The notes under the pieces were generated by a model. The model was not told the DNA's origin and searched no databases. It was given only the letters and a program-made list of their open reading frames with translations. Positions 35,703-44,824 of a stretch of DNA of 64,000 nucleotides are shown here, one piece after another (the first letter of the stretch is position 1; each line of letters opens with the position of its first letter). The translations under genes were made by a program, and so were the position numbers. This DNA is from Streptomyces sp. NBC_00659 (lineage in GTDB: Bacteria; Actinomycetota; Actinomycetes; Streptomycetales; Streptomycetaceae), in NCBI RefSeq assembly GCF_036226925.1, contig NZ_CP109031.1, positions 2,294,001 through 2,358,000 on the forward strand. The letters run 5' to 3'.

Positions 35703-36809
35703 ATGTCGACGCTGCGCGTCACCGCCGAAGTGCTGACCGTCCACGAGCATCCGAACGCCGACGCGCTCGAACTGGCCCAGGTGGGTCTGTACCGGGCCGT
35801 GGTCGCCAAGGGCGCGTACCGCACCGGCGAGTGGGCGCTCTACATCCCGGAGCAGTCGGTGCTGCCGGCCCCGCTGATCGAGGAGCTGGGGCTGACCGGA
35901 CGTCTGGCGGGCAGCTCGTCGGACCGGGTCAGGGCGGTGCGGCTGCGCGGCGAGCTGTCGCAGGGGATCGTGTGCCGCCCGAAGGCGCTGGCGGACGTGG
36001 ACCTGGCGCGGGCCGCCGAGGACGGCACGGACTTCGCGGAGTTCCTCGGCATCGTGAAATGGGTGCCTCCGATCCCGCCCACGATGAACGGCGATGTCGA
36101 GGCGGCGCCCGATCTGCTGCCCTGGGTCGACATCGAGAACATCCAGCGGTACCCGGACATCTTCACGCCGGGCGAGCCCGTCGTCGTGACGGAGAAGCTG
36201 CACGGCTCGGCCTGTCTGCTGACCTACCTCGCCGACGAGGGCCGCGTCCATGTGTCCTCGAAGGGCTTCGGCTCCAAGTCCCTGGCGCTGAAGGAGGATC
36301 CACGCAATCTGTACTGGCGCGCGGTGCGCGGGCACGGTGTCGCGGAGGCGGCCGCCGGGATCGCCGAACGGCTGGGCGCACGCCGTGTCGGCATCTTCGG
36401 CGAGGTGTACGGGGCCGGTGTGCAGGACCTGTCGTACGGCGCCGACGGCCGCCGCGAGACGATCGGTTACGCCGTGTTCGACGTGTCCGCGGAGATCGAC
36501 GGCGAGGTCCGCTGGCTGGACGCGCAGGAGCTGCTGGCGGGCGAACTCCCCCTCGCACCAAGGCTGTACGAGGGGCCGTACGACGTCGAGCGCGTCCTGG
36601 AGACCGCCTCCGGCCGGGAGACCGTGTCCGGGCGCGGGCTGCATCTGCGCGAGGGGGTCGTGATCCGGCCCGGGGCTCCGGCTCCCGGCGGACCGGAGGG
36701 GACCTTCGTCGCCGCCGAGCGGTACAGCCCGGTGACGGGAGGACGGGCGATAGCGAAGGCGGTCAGCCCGGCCTATCTGACCCGCAAGGGCGGCACGGAG
36801 TACGAGTGA
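35703..36809 (+). CDS. ATP-dependent RNA ligase, DraRnl (Rnl5) family
   Basis: A 368-residue nick-sealing RNA ligase. N-terminal OB-like domain (HPNADALELAQVG, about 1-115), then a nucleotidyltransferase domain with motif I EKLHGSA. The AMP-accepting Lys is K165, the same number I recall for Deinococcus DraRnl. Motif III-type GIFGEVYG, motif IV-type EGVVIRPG, and a basic end (AIAKAVSPAYLTRKGG, motif V-like) follow. Family members reseal 3'-OH/5'-PO4 nicks in duplex RNA. ATG 35703 with GGAG seven bases upstream. It suggests RNA repair capacity; no Hen1/Pnkp-type partner is adjacent. Confidence 0.92.
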   Translation: MSTLRVTAEVLTVHEHPNADALELAQVGLYRAVVAKGAYRTGEWALYIPEQSVLPAPLIEELGLTGRLAGSSSDRVRAVRLRGELSQGIVCRPKALADVDLARAAEDGTDFAEFLGIVKWVPPIPPTMNGDVEAAPDLLPWVDIENIQRYPDIFTPGEPVVVTEKLHGSACLLTYLADEGRVHVSSKGFGSKSLALKEDPRNLYWRAVRGHGVAEAAAGIAERLGARRVGIFGEVYGAGVQDLSYGADGRRETIGYAVFDVSAEIDGEVRWLDAQELLAGELPLAPRLYEGPYDVERVLETASGRETVSGRGLHLREGVVIRPGAPAPGGPEGTFVAAERYSPVTGGRAIAKAVSPAYLTRKGGTEYE

Positions 36810-36871
36810 CGTGCTCGCGGGCAGGGCGAGGCGGCTGACGCGTCGGGGGCGGGGCTGTCGAGGACCACGCG

Positions 36872-37423
36872 TCAGCGGCAGTCCCCCGCCGCCGGTTCCC
36901 GGCGCGGCCCGGGTTCGCACGCGGCCGCCGGCCCACGCTCCCGGGGAGCCGGCGCCGGCTGCGTTCCGGCCCGCTCCACCATGAGGCGGGAGCCGGCCCG
37001 GCGCTCGCCGAGGACGTCGTCGGGGTTGGAGAGCACACAGGTCTCCAGGGAGAGGCAGCCGCAGCCGATGCAGTCCGTGAGGTGGTCGCGCAGCCGGCCG
37101 AGCTGTTTGATGCGCTCGTCCAGTTCGGAGCGCCAGGCCCGGGACAGCCGGGCCCAGTCCTCCCGCGTCGGGGTGCGCTCCTCGGGGAGCTCGGCGAGCG
37201 CCTCGCGGATGGTGGCCAGCGGGATGCCGACGCGCTGGGCGGCCCGGACGAAGGCGACCCGGCGCAGCGCGTCACGGTGGTAGCGGCGCTGGTTGCCCGT
37301 GGTGCGGCGGCTGCTGATCAAGCCCTTGGACTCGTAGAAGTGCAGGGCGGAGACGGCCGCGCCGCTGCGGGCCGACAACTGTCCGACGGTCAGCTCGTGG
37401 ACCGTCTCGGGGATCTGGGGCAC
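36872..37423 (-). CDS. soxR: SoxR redox-sensing MerR-family activator
   Basis: A 183-residue [2Fe-2S] regulator. MerR HTH (ELTVGQLSARSGAAVSALHFYESKGLI), dimerisation helix, then the cluster motif C-x2-C-x-C-x5-C as C118, C121, C123 and C129 (CIGCGCLSLETC). In Streptomyces SoxR responds to redox-active secondary metabolites rather than to superoxide generally. A 50-residue Pro/Arg-rich tail follows the cluster. GTG 37423 lies unusually tight to the GGAGGA site. No SoxR box is seen in this window, so its targets are probably elsewhere. Confidence 0.93.
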   Translation of the reverse strand: MPQIPETVHELTVGQLSARSGAAVSALHFYESKGLISSRRTTGNQRRYHRDALRRVAFVRAAQRVGIPLATIREALAELPEERTPTREDWARLSRAWRSELDERIKQLGRLRDHLTDCIGCGCLSLETCVLSNPDDVLGERRAGSRLMVERAGTQPAPAPRERGPAAACEPGPRREPAAGDCR

Positions 37424-37487
37424 TCCTCCAACCTACCCACCGCGCCACGTGTCCGGTCCGTTGACATGCGCCGCCCGGCCGACCATG

Positions 37488-37503
37488 CTAAGCAGTCGCT
37501 TAG
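37488..37503 (+). promoter_or_regulatory. Palindromic operator over the MaoC promoter
   Basis: CTAAGC-AGTC-GCTTAG, perfect 6-4-6. A TTGACA stands at 37461-37466 with CATGCT 17 bases later, so the palindrome overlaps the -10. The same motif stands upstream of the TetR gene at 38800. Confidence 0.75.
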
Positions 37504-37529
37504 ACTATGAGATGCGGGAGGCCAGGGAC

Positions 37530-37991
37530 ATGGCAGAGCCGAGGACGTTCGCGACGGTCGACGAACTGCGGGGCGCCGTGGGCGAGCAGCTGGGACACAC
37601 GGACTGGGTCGAGATCGAGCAGAAGCGCATCGACCTCTTCGCGGAGGCCACCGGCGACCACCAGTGGATCCACGTCGACCCCGAGAAGGCCGCGACGGGT
37701 CCGTTCGGCACCACGATCGCCCACGGCTATCTCACCCTGTCGCTGCTGCCGCTCTTCGGCCCGCAGCTGATCAGCGTCGAAGGCGTGAAGATGGGCGTCA
37801 ACTACGGGACGAACAAGGTCCGTTTCCCCGCCCCCGTTCCGGTCGGCTCGCGGCTGCGTGCCACCGGGACGATCACCGCGGTGGACGACGTGCCCGGTGG
37901 CGTGCAGGTCTCCCTGGCCTTCACCGTGGAGCGCGAGGGCGGCGACAAGCCGGTCTGCGTCGCGGAGTCGGTCTCTCGTTACTACCTCTGA
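37530..37991 (+). CDS. MaoC-like (R)-enoyl-CoA hydratase
   Basis: A 153-residue hot-dog-fold hydratase acting on enoyl-CoA. Hydratase-2 motif: DLFAEATGDHQWIHVDPEKA (catalytic Asp/His), followed by GPFGTTIAHGYLTLSLLP. MAEPRTF at 37530 is chosen, with GGGAGG nine bases before it. The gene is monocistronic, followed by GC-rich direct repeats, and its promoter carries the palindrome shared with the TetR gene. It is probably part of fatty acid breakdown. Confidence 0.92.
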   Translation: MAEPRTFATVDELRGAVGEQLGHTDWVEIEQKRIDLFAEATGDHQWIHVDPEKAATGPFGTTIAHGYLTLSLLPLFGPQLISVEGVKMGVNYGTNKVRFPAPVPVGSRLRATGTITAVDDVPGGVQVSLAFTVEREGGDKPVCVAESVSRYYL

Positions 37992-37994
37992 ACC

Positions 37995-38057
37995 GCGTGC
38001 GGGTCGGGCCCGGCACCGGCGCGTGCGGGTCGGGCCCTGCGCATGCGGGTCGGACCC
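37995..38057 (+). repeat. Three direct copies of GCGTGCGGGTCGG after the MaoC stop codon
   Basis: Copies begin at 37995, 38021 and 38041 (the last with GCATGCGGGTCGGACCC). They start just four bases after the MaoC stop. Confidence 0.7.
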
Positions 38058-38123
38058 GGCGTGTACGCGTCCGCCGGCCCGGCCCCGGCCGAGTCCGGGG
38101 ACGGGCACAGGACCGGCCGGGCC

Positions 38124-38750
38124 CTACTCCTTGAATCCCACCATCCGCCGGACCAGGTCGGCGTAGAGCGCGCCGACCTCGTCGGGCGTGCGGGGGCCCT
38201 CGACGTTGAACCAGCGGGCCACGTCGATGCACAGGGACAGTACGGCGACGGTGGTGCCGGGGACGTCCGGGACGTCGAACTCGCCGGTCGCGACACCGTC
38301 CTGGATGATGCCGCGGACCTCCGCGTCGACCTGCCGGCGCAGCGCGATGATCTCCGCGCGGGCGTCGGGGCCGAGGGCCTCCAGCTCGTACTGGACGACG
38401 CGGGCCGTGGTGTGCTGGCCCGCGTGCCACCGTACGAAGGAGCGCACGGCGTCGGAGAGCCGTTCGGCCGCCGTGCCCTCGGCCTCGGCGGCGGTGCGCA
38501 CGATGTCGAGCGCCTTGTCGTGGCCGATCCGGCTGATCCGGTGGAGCAGCTCTTCCTTGGTCTTGTAGTGGATGTACAGCGCGGCCGGGCTCATGCCCGC
38601 GCGGCCCGCGATGTCCCGGGTCGTCGTCGCGTGGTACCCGCGCTCGGCGAAGGCCTCCACCGCGGCCACGAGCAGCCGCCGCGCCGCGTCAGGGGTCACC
38701 TCGGACCACGGCTGCATCTCGCCGCCGGTCGTCTCCTGCGCCGCACTCAT
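38124..38750 (-). CDS. TetR family regulator (probable repressor of MaoC and itself)
   Basis: A 208-residue repressor with N-terminal HTH VEAFAERGYHATTTRDIAGRAGMSPAALYIHYKTKEELL and a TetR C-terminal domain. Start MSAAQETT at 38750 is chosen; the operator CTGAGCGAGCGCTTAG lies 50 bases upstream and a near-identical site sits on the convergent MaoC promoter. The pairing of one regulator with two copies of the same palindrome is strong local evidence for its targets. A fatty-acyl-type ligand is inferred. Confidence 0.9.
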   Translation of the reverse strand: MSAAQETTGGEMQPWSEVTPDAARRLLVAAVEAFAERGYHATTTRDIAGRAGMSPAALYIHYKTKEELLHRISRIGHDKALDIVRTAAEAEGTAAERLSDAVRSFVRWHAGQHTTARVVQYELEALGPDARAEIIALRRQVDAEVRGIIQDGVATGEFDVPDVPGTTVAVLSLCIDVARWFNVEGPRTPDEVGALYADLVRRMVGFKE

Positions 38751-38799
38751 CGCTGTTCGCCCCTTCTTCACTGACAGGGTGAACACCATACCCCCGAAC

Positions 38800-38815
38800 C
38801 TGAGCGAGCGCTTAG
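38800..38815 (-). promoter_or_regulatory. Palindromic operator upstream of the TetR gene
   Basis: CTGAGC-GAGC-GCTTAG, matching the MaoC site CTAAGC-N4-GCTTAG except for one base. Confidence 0.75.
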
Positions 38816-38846
38816 CGCCTTCGGCCAGGTCATGGCCGCGCGGGGA

Positions 38847-39101
38847 TCAGAGCTTCTCGAACGGGTCGTACACCCGGGTGCCGGGACGGCCCCCGTCCTG
38901 GCGGTCGCGGATCACCTTGGCGAGCGTGAAGGAGGACGTCACCAGATAGAGGACGGCGATGGCCAGGAAGCCCCGTACCCACGCGTCGGCCTGGAGCTTG
39001 AAGATGCCGAGCGCGGTGGCGGCCATCGCGACGGAGAAGGAGGCCACGGCCTGTCCGTAGAAGGCGGCCGTGTTCTGCTGTTTGACGGGTGTCTCGGTCA
39101 T
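38847..39101 (-). CDS. YiaA/YiaB-family small membrane protein
   Basis: An 84-residue protein with two transmembrane helices (AAFYGQAVASFSVAMAATALGI and VRGFLAIAVLYLVTSSFTLAKVI) in the YiaAB two-helix pattern. The basic loop and C-terminus (RDRQDGGRPGTRVYDPFEKL) are on one side. Function unknown. ATG 39101 without a clear ribosome site. It follows the acyl-CoA dehydrogenase gene by 65 bases on the same strand. Confidence 0.8.
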   Translation of the reverse strand: MTETPVKQQNTAAFYGQAVASFSVAMAATALGIFKLQADAWVRGFLAIAVLYLVTSSFTLAKVIRDRQDGGRPGTRVYDPFEKL

Positions 39102-39166
39102 GGGACAAGGGTCGGCGGATGCGGCCGCCGCCACATCCGCCCTCGTACTCAGGCACGTACTCAGAG

Positions 39167-40318
39167 TCAGAACGCCGAGACACCCGTCAGGGCGCGCCCG
39201 ATGACCAGTTTCTGTATCTGGCTGGTGCCTTCGTAGAGGGTCATCACCCGGGCGTCGCGCAGGAGTTTGCCGACCGGGTACTCGTCGATGTAGCCGTAGC
39301 CGCCGTAGACCTGGAGGGCGTTGTTCGCCGCGCGCACGGCGGCCTCGGAGGCGAAGAGCTTGGCCTTGGAGGACTCGGTCGCGAACGGCAGTCCGCGGTC
39401 GACGAGGTCGGCGACCCGCCAGGTCAGCAGCCGCGCCGCGTCCACGTCGACGGCGATGTCGCTGATCAGTTCCTGGACGAGCTGGTGGTGGGCGATCGTC
39501 TTGCCGAACTGCTCCCGCTCGGTCGCGTACGTCACCGCCGCTTCCAGGGCGGCCTGGGCGATGCCGACGCAGCCCGCGGCCACCGACATCCGGCCCTTCG
39601 CGAGTGCCGACATGGCCACCGTGAAGCCCTTGCCCTCGGGGGCCAGCATGGCGCTCGCCGGCACGCGTACGTCCTCGAAGGCGAGTTCGGCGGTGGCCTG
39701 GCCGCGCAGCCCGAGCTTGCCGTGGATGGTGCGGCGGGTCAGACCGGGGGTGTCGGTGGGCACCAGGAAGGCGGAGACGCCCTTGTGGCCCGGGCCGTCG
39801 GTGGAACGGGCGAAGAGCAGCACGACATCGGCCCAGGTGCCGTTCGTGATGAACATCTTGCTGCCGTTGATCACATAGTCGTCACCGTCGCGCACGGCCC
39901 GCGTCGACAACTGGCCCGCGTCGGAGCCGGTGCCCGGCTCGGTGAGCCCGAAGCAGCCGACGTACTCGCCGGAGGTCAGCCCCGGCAGCCAGCGCCGCTT
40001 CTGCTCCTCGCTCCCCCAGGCGGCGATCGACTTGGCGACAAGCCCGAGCGAGACGGAGACGATCCCGCGCACGGAGGAGTCACCGCGCCCGAGTTCCTCG
40101 GTGACCAGACAGTACGCGAGGTGGTCGCCGCCGCTGCCGCCGTACTCCTCGTCGATGGTGAGGCCGAGGAAGCCGACCTCGCCGAGCTTCTTCACGATGG
40201 ACCGGTCCACGTCCTCCGCGCGGTCCCACGCGACGACGTGCGGGGTGATCTCGCGGTGCACGAAGTCCTTGGCGAGCTGCCGGACGGCGGTCTGCTCATC
40301 GCTGAGCCCAAGGTTCAT
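39167..40318 (-). CDS. Acyl-CoA dehydrogenase
   Basis: A 383-residue FAD enzyme of the short/medium-chain type. Signatures: CFGLTEPGTGSDAGQL, YVINGSKMFITNG, and YATEREQFGKTIAHHQLVQ; the C-terminal signature ALQVYGGYGYIDEYPVGKLLRDARV leads to the catalytic Glu-region YEGTSQIQ. It oxidises acyl-CoA to trans-2-enoyl-CoA. It is divergent from the TetR gene at 40422 and shares the gap containing the operator at 40377. Confidence 0.93.
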   Translation of the reverse strand: MNLGLSDEQTAVRQLAKDFVHREITPHVVAWDRAEDVDRSIVKKLGEVGFLGLTIDEEYGGSGGDHLAYCLVTEELGRGDSSVRGIVSVSLGLVAKSIAAWGSEEQKRRWLPGLTSGEYVGCFGLTEPGTGSDAGQLSTRAVRDGDDYVINGSKMFITNGTWADVVLLFARSTDGPGHKGVSAFLVPTDTPGLTRRTIHGKLGLRGQATAELAFEDVRVPASAMLAPEGKGFTVAMSALAKGRMSVAAGCVGIAQAALEAAVTYATEREQFGKTIAHHQLVQELISDIAVDVDAARLLTWRVADLVDRGLPFATESSKAKLFASEAAVRAANNALQVYGGYGYIDEYPVGKLLRDARVMTLYEGTSQIQKLVIGRALTGVSAF

Positions 40319-40376
40319 GCCGGGTCACCCCACAGGTAGCTGACATCGGATAGCGGACTTTGAAAGCCGTACATTT

Positions 40377-40395
40377 AAATTAGCACTGCTAGTTT
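40377..40395 (+). promoter_or_regulatory. Operator between acyl-CoA dehydrogenase and TetR genes
   Basis: AAATTAGCACTGCTAGTTT, a 19-base palindrome with one mismatch. It overlaps the -35 region of the TetR promoter (-10 TACTAT at 40409-40414). The motif recurs at 44825 before the aldehyde dehydrogenase operon. Confidence 0.7.
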
Positions 40396-40421
40396 GTTGG
40401 CGCAGCCCTACTATGTGCGCC

Positions 40422-41063
40422 ATGGCCCGACCGCGCAAGCCCCTCCTCAGCACCGACCGCATCGTCGAGGCGGCACGGTCGCTGGTGGACGCCGAGGGTC
40501 TGGCGGCCGTCTCGACCCGCCGGCTCGCGGCGGAACTCGGGGTGAGCGGGCCCTCCCTCTACAACCACTTCCGCACCAAGGACCAGATCCTGGAGGCGGT
40601 CGCGGACTCGGTGAGCGCCCAGGTCGAGCTGTCGATGTTCCAGGACGGCCGCGACTGGCGGACCGCGCTGCACGACTGGGCCGTCTCCTACCGCGCCGCC
40701 CTGCGCGACCACCCGAACATCGTCCCGGTCCTCGCGCGCGGACCGGGCCGCAGGCCGGCCGGGCTCCGGCTCGCCGACGCCGTCTTCGGCGCCATGGTCG
40801 AGGCGGGCTGGCCGCCGGCCCAGGCCACCTCGATCGGGGCGCTGATGCGGTACTTCATCATGGGGTCCGCGCTGGGTTCCTTCGCCGGCGGCTTCGTGGA
40901 CGACGAGAGCGCCTACGACCCGGACGACTATCCGCACCTGGGGCAGGCGCACCTCCTCGCCGAACAGCAGGAGAAGATCGACGAGCGGGCCTTCGAGACG
41001 GGACTCGGCGCGCTGCTGGACGGCCTCGCCGTGCAGTACGCGAGGCTGGTCCGGGAGGGCTGA
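40422..41063 (+). CDS. TetR family regulator (TetR_C type)
   Basis: A 213-residue repressor: HTH TRRLAAELGVSGPSLYNHFRTKDQILEAV, then a TetR-class C-terminal domain. TACTAT (40409-40414) is seven bases before ATG 40422 and no ribosome site is present, so a leaderless mRNA is likely and the ATG at 40413 would lie inside the promoter. The palindrome over its -35 region implies autorepression; the same site occurs before the ALDH-ADH operon and in the shared gap with acyl-CoA dehydrogenase. Confidence 0.9.
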   Translation: MARPRKPLLSTDRIVEAARSLVDAEGLAAVSTRRLAAELGVSGPSLYNHFRTKDQILEAVADSVSAQVELSMFQDGRDWRTALHDWAVSYRAALRDHPNIVPVLARGPGRRPAGLRLADAVFGAMVEAGWPPAQATSIGALMRYFIMGSALGSFAGGFVDDESAYDPDDYPHLGQAHLLAEQQEKIDERAFETGLGALLDGLAVQYARLVREG

Positions 41064-41186
41064 GCGGGCCGGTCCCCGGCACGGCACCGGGCTCGGCTCC
41101 ACACGCGACGCCGGGCTCGGACGTGCGCCGACCTGCGCGTCCGAAATCCGCGCGACCCACGGCCGCGGCCCGCCTAGCCTCGGGGC

Positions 41187-42230
41187 ATGATGAACACCTT
41201 CCCTGTCGCACCGCCCGGTCGGCGTGCGCAGTTGCTCGCCGCCGGTGCGGCGGCCGTCACCGTCGGCCTGTGGGCCTCCGCGTTCGTCTCGATCCGCAGC
41301 GCGGGCGCCGCGTACTCGCCCGGCGCGCTGGCACTGGGGCGACTGCTCGCGGGAGCCCTCGTACTCGGAGCCGTGTGCGTGGCGCGCGGCGAGGGGCTGC
41401 CGCCGCGCGGCGCCTGGCGCGGGATCGCGATATCCGGGGTGCTGTGGTTCGGCTTCTACATGGTGGCTCTGAACTGGGGCGAGCAGCAGGTGGACGCCGG
41501 TACGGCGGCGCTGGTGGTGAACATCGGCCCGATCCTGATCGCCCTGCTCGGCGCGCGGCTGCTGGGGGACGCGATGCCGCCGCGACTGCTGGCCGGTATG
41601 GCGGTGTCGTTCGCGGGCGCGGTCGCGGTGGGGCTGTCGATGTCCGGTGGCGGTGGTTCCTCGGTGCTCGGTGTCGTGCTGTGCCTGCTCGCCGCCGTCG
41701 CGTACGCCGGCGGGGTCGTCGCGCAGAAGCCCGCGCTCGGGCGCGCGAGTGTGCTCCAGGTGACGACCTTCGGCTGTCTGGTCGGGGCCGTGATGTGTCT
41801 GCCGTTCGCGGGTCAGCTCGTCCACGACGCGGCCGACGCACCCGTCTCCGCGACCCTCAACATGGTGTACCTGGGCGTCTTCCCGACCGCGCTGGCTTTC
41901 ACGACGTGGGCGTACGCCCTCGCCCGGACGAGCGCCAGCCGCATGGGCGCGACGACGTACGCGGTGCCCGCCCTCGTGGTGCTGATGTCCTGGCTGTTCC
42001 TCGACGAGGTCCCGGGGCTGCTGACGCTGGCGGGCGGGGTGCTGTGCCTGGCGGGTGTGGCGGTCTCGCGCTCCCGGCCGCGCCGGGGGCAGGCGTCGGC
42101 GGAGCCGCCCGTACCGGGTGCCGCCGCCGGACCGGCCGCCGTGCCCGATGCGGCACCCGCGCCGGCCCCGACGGCGGCTCCGGCGCCCACGACGGCCCCG
42201 GGGACGGGGAACCGGACCGGACAGGGCTGA
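41187..42230 (+). CDS. EamA/DMT family transporter
   Basis: A 347-residue membrane protein with ten helices in two EamA repeats (for example ALVVNIGPILIALLGARLLGD and TYAVPALVVLMSWLFLDEVPG), likely a metabolite exporter. A 60-residue Ala/Pro/Thr-rich tail extends beyond the membrane part. TAGCCT (41175-41180) is six bases before ATG 41187 with no ribosome site, suggesting a leaderless mRNA. Substrate unknown. Confidence 0.88.
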   Translation: MMNTFPVAPPGRRAQLLAAGAAAVTVGLWASAFVSIRSAGAAYSPGALALGRLLAGALVLGAVCVARGEGLPPRGAWRGIAISGVLWFGFYMVALNWGEQQVDAGTAALVVNIGPILIALLGARLLGDAMPPRLLAGMAVSFAGAVAVGLSMSGGGGSSVLGVVLCLLAAVAYAGGVVAQKPALGRASVLQVTTFGCLVGAVMCLPFAGQLVHDAADAPVSATLNMVYLGVFPTALAFTTWAYALARTSASRMGATTYAVPALVVLMSWLFLDEVPGLLTLAGGVLCLAGVAVSRSRPRRGQASAEPPVPGAAAGPAAVPDAAPAPAPTAAPAPTTAPGTGNRTGQG

Positions 42231-42303
42231 CACCGGGCCGCCTCGGGACCCGGACTCCCGTCCGCCCGAGGCGGCCCGCAGGTGCCGGCCGCGGCGGGTG
42301 GCT

Positions 42304-43386
42304 CTAGAAGACCACCAGGGCCCGGCCCCCCTTGCCCGCGATCATGTTGTCGAAGGCCGCGGGGATACCGTCCAGGGCGATGTGGTCGGTGACCAGGCCC
42401 CCGAGGTCGAGACGGCCCGCGCGTACGTGCTCGGCGAGCACCGGGAGATCGCGGGCCGGGTCGGAGTTGCCGTACACGCAGCCGGCGAGGGTCCTGCCCC
42501 AGTGGAAGATCTCCAGGGCGTTGAAGGTGACCTGCTGGTCCTTGCCGCCGATGCCGACGACGGTGGTGCGGCCACCGCGCCGGGTCGACTCCCAGGCGGT
42601 CCGGATGGTGACGGCGCGGCCGACGCACTCGACGGCGACGTCGACGCCCTGCTTGCCGGTGAGGGCGCGGATCTCGCGGGCGGTGGTGTCGGAGGCGACG
42701 ACGTAGTCGGTGGCGCCCGCCTCACGGGCGAGTGACTCCTTCTCGGGCGAGACGTCGACCGCGACGATCTTCGAGGCGCCCGCGATCCGGGCGGCCTGGA
42801 GGGCGGCGAGCCCGACCCCGCCGGCCCCGAACACGGCGACGGTCTCGCCGGGCCGGACCTTCGCCGAGTTGTGGACGGCGCCGTATCCGGTGAGGACCGC
42901 GCAGCCGAGCAGGGCGGCGTCGGTGAGCGGGATGCCGTCGGGGACGGGCAGGAGGCAGGACACCGGGACGACCGTCTCCTCCGCGAACGCGGCGACGTTC
43001 AGGCCGGGGTACAGATCGCTGCCGTCGGAGGCGCGGCGGGCGTACACGGTGCCGGCGCCGGTGAGCGCGTCGGCGCACAGCCACACCTCGCCCAGCGAGC
43101 AGGCGTGACAACTCCCGCAGGATGGAGCCCAGTTGAGGACGACACGGGAGCCCGGGGCGACCTGGGTGACACCCTCGCCGACGGCGACGACGGTGCCGGC
43201 ACCCTCATGGCCGAGCACGGCGGGTACCGGCACCCGCATGGTGCCGTTGGACAGGGACAGATCGGAGTGACAGACCCCGGCGGCGGCGAGTCTCACCCGG
43301 ACCCGGCCCGGCCCGGGGTCGGGGAGTTCGATCTCGGCGATCTCCAGCGGGGCACCCACGGCGGGAAGGACGGCGGCGCGAACCAC
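42304..43386 (-). CDS. Zinc-dependent alcohol dehydrogenase
   Basis: A 360-residue MDR-family enzyme. Catalytic zinc ligands C39 (GVCHSD) and H60/E61 (GHEGAG); structural zinc C90, C93, C96, C104 ([15 protein letters not shown]). Cofactor loop [17 protein letters not shown] with D after beta-2 (VAVDVS) favours NAD. GTG 43386 is chosen, with AGGAG seven bases upstream; longer frames lack a site. Follows the aldehyde dehydrogenase by ten bases, so they form one operon oxidising an alcohol through the aldehyde to the acid. Confidence 0.92.
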   Translation of the reverse strand: MVRAAVLPAVGAPLEIAEIELPDPGPGRVRVRLAAAGVCHSDLSLSNGTMRVPVPAVLGHEGAGTVVAVGEGVTQVAPGSRVVLNWAPSCGSCHACSLGEVWLCADALTGAGTVYARRASDGSDLYPGLNVAAFAEETVVPVSCLLPVPDGIPLTDAALLGCAVLTGYGAVHNSAKVRPGETVAVFGAGGVGLAALQAARIAGASKIVAVDVSPEKESLAREAGATDYVVASDTTAREIRALTGKQGVDVAVECVGRAVTIRTAWESTRRGGRTTVVGIGGKDQQVTFNALEIFHWGRTLAGCVYGNSDPARDLPVLAEHVRAGRLDLGGLVTDHIALDGIPAAFDNMIAGKGGRALVVF

Positions 43387-43396
43387 GTGAACGCTC

Positions 43397-44785
43397 CTAG
43401 AACTGGAGGGACTTGGTCTGGAGGTACTCGGACAGTCCGTGGGCACCGAGTTCGCGCCCCACGCCCGACTGCTTGTAACCCCCGAAGGGGGCCAGGGGGT
43501 TGAAGCGTCCCCCGTTGATGTCGACCTGGCCGGTGTCGAGCCGCCGCGCGAAGGCGACCGCCTCGGACTCCTCGCCCGCCCACACCGCGCCCGCGAGCCC
43601 GTAGACGGTGCCGTTGGCGATCCGCAGGGCGTCCTCGGTGTCCTCGTAACGCAGGATCGACAGGACGGGGCCGAAGATCTCCTCCTGGGCGATCGTCATC
43701 CGCTCGGTGACGTCGGCGAAGACGGTGGGGCTGACGAAGTAGCCCTGTTCGCGGGGGGATTCGGGGCCGCCCGCGACGAGCCGCGCGCCCTCGGCGACGC
43801 CCTTCTCTATGTAACCGCGCACCCGGTCACGCTGCTTGGCGTTGACGACGGGGCCGATGCGGTCGCCGTACTTCGCGGCGGCGGCCGCGGCCAGCTCGAC
43901 CGCCTCGTCGTAACGCTCGGCGGGGACCAGCATGCGGGTCCACGCGCTGCACGTCTGGCCGGAGTTGGACATCACGTTGGCGACGCCGACGTTCACGGCC
44001 TTGGCGAGGTCGGCGCTCGGCAGGATGACGTTCGCGGACTTGCCGCCGAGTTCGAGGGCGACGCGCTTGACCGCGGCGCCCGCGGTCGCGCCGATGCGCC
44101 GGCCGACGGCCGTGGAGCCGGTGAAGGAGACGAGGTCGACGTCCGGGTGCTCGGCGAGCGCCTGGCCGGCGACCGGGCCGAGGCCGGTGACGAGGTTGAA
44201 GACACCCGCCGGGACGCCCGCCTCGGCCACGGCTTCGGCGAAGAGCTGGGCGGTGAGCGGGGTGTCCTCGGCGGGCTTCAGCACCACCGTGCAGCCCGCG
44301 GCGAGCGCGGGGGCGACCTTGGCGACGATCTGGTGCAGCGGGTAATTCCAGGGCGTGATCGCGCCGACGACGCCGACGGGCTCCTGGTAGACGGTCGAGT
44401 TGCCGACCTTCTCCTCGAAGGCGTACGTCGCCGCGAGCTCGGCGTAGGAGCCGGCGACCAGCACCGGGACGCCCGCGTGCACCGCCTGGGAGAACGCGAG
44501 CGGCGCTCCCAGCTCGGCGGTGACGGTCTCGGCGATCTCGTCCTTGCGGGCGGCCAGCACGTCCCTCAGGGCGGACAGGCGGGCGGCGCGTTCGGCGGGC
44601 GGGGTGGCGGCCCAGCCGGGGAACGCGGCACGCGCGGCGCGCACGGCGGTGTCGACGTCCAGGGCCGTGCCCGCCGGGACCTGGCCGATCACCTGCTCGT
44701 CGACCGGGTTCACGACCTCGATCGTGTCCCGTCCGGCCGCGGGGCGCCACGCCCCGTCGATGTACATGCCGTCATGTGCCTTCAT
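43397..44785 (-). CDS. Aldehyde dehydrogenase
   Basis: A 462-residue NAD(P)-dependent aldehyde dehydrogenase. Landmarks: PWNYPLHQ (147-152 region), general base E245 in ALELGGKS, nucleophile C279 in NSGQTCSAW, and [14 protein letters not shown] near the end. Substrate not readable. ATG 44785 with GGAGGAA upstream. First gene of the ALDH-ADH operon; an operator shared with the TetR gene at 40422 lies 40 bases upstream, between a probable -35 and the -10 TAGGGT. Confidence 0.93.
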   Translation of the reverse strand: MKAHDGMYIDGAWRPAAGRDTIEVVNPVDEQVIGQVPAGTALDVDTAVRAARAAFPGWAATPPAERAARLSALRDVLAARKDEIAETVTAELGAPLAFSQAVHAGVPVLVAGSYAELAATYAFEEKVGNSTVYQEPVGVVGAITPWNYPLHQIVAKVAPALAAGCTVVLKPAEDTPLTAQLFAEAVAEAGVPAGVFNLVTGLGPVAGQALAEHPDVDLVSFTGSTAVGRRIGATAGAAVKRVALELGGKSANVILPSADLAKAVNVGVANVMSNSGQTCSAWTRMLVPAERYDEAVELAAAAAAKYGDRIGPVVNAKQRDRVRGYIEKGVAEGARLVAGGPESPREQGYFVSPTVFADVTERMTIAQEEIFGPVLSILRYEDTEDALRIANGTVYGLAGAVWAGEESEAVAFARRLDTGQVDINGGRFNPLAPFGGYKQSGVGRELGAHGLSEYLQTKSLQF

Positions 44786-44824
44786 CGTGTTCCTCCCGGG
44801 CGGGGGCAGCGTCGTCCGGACCCT

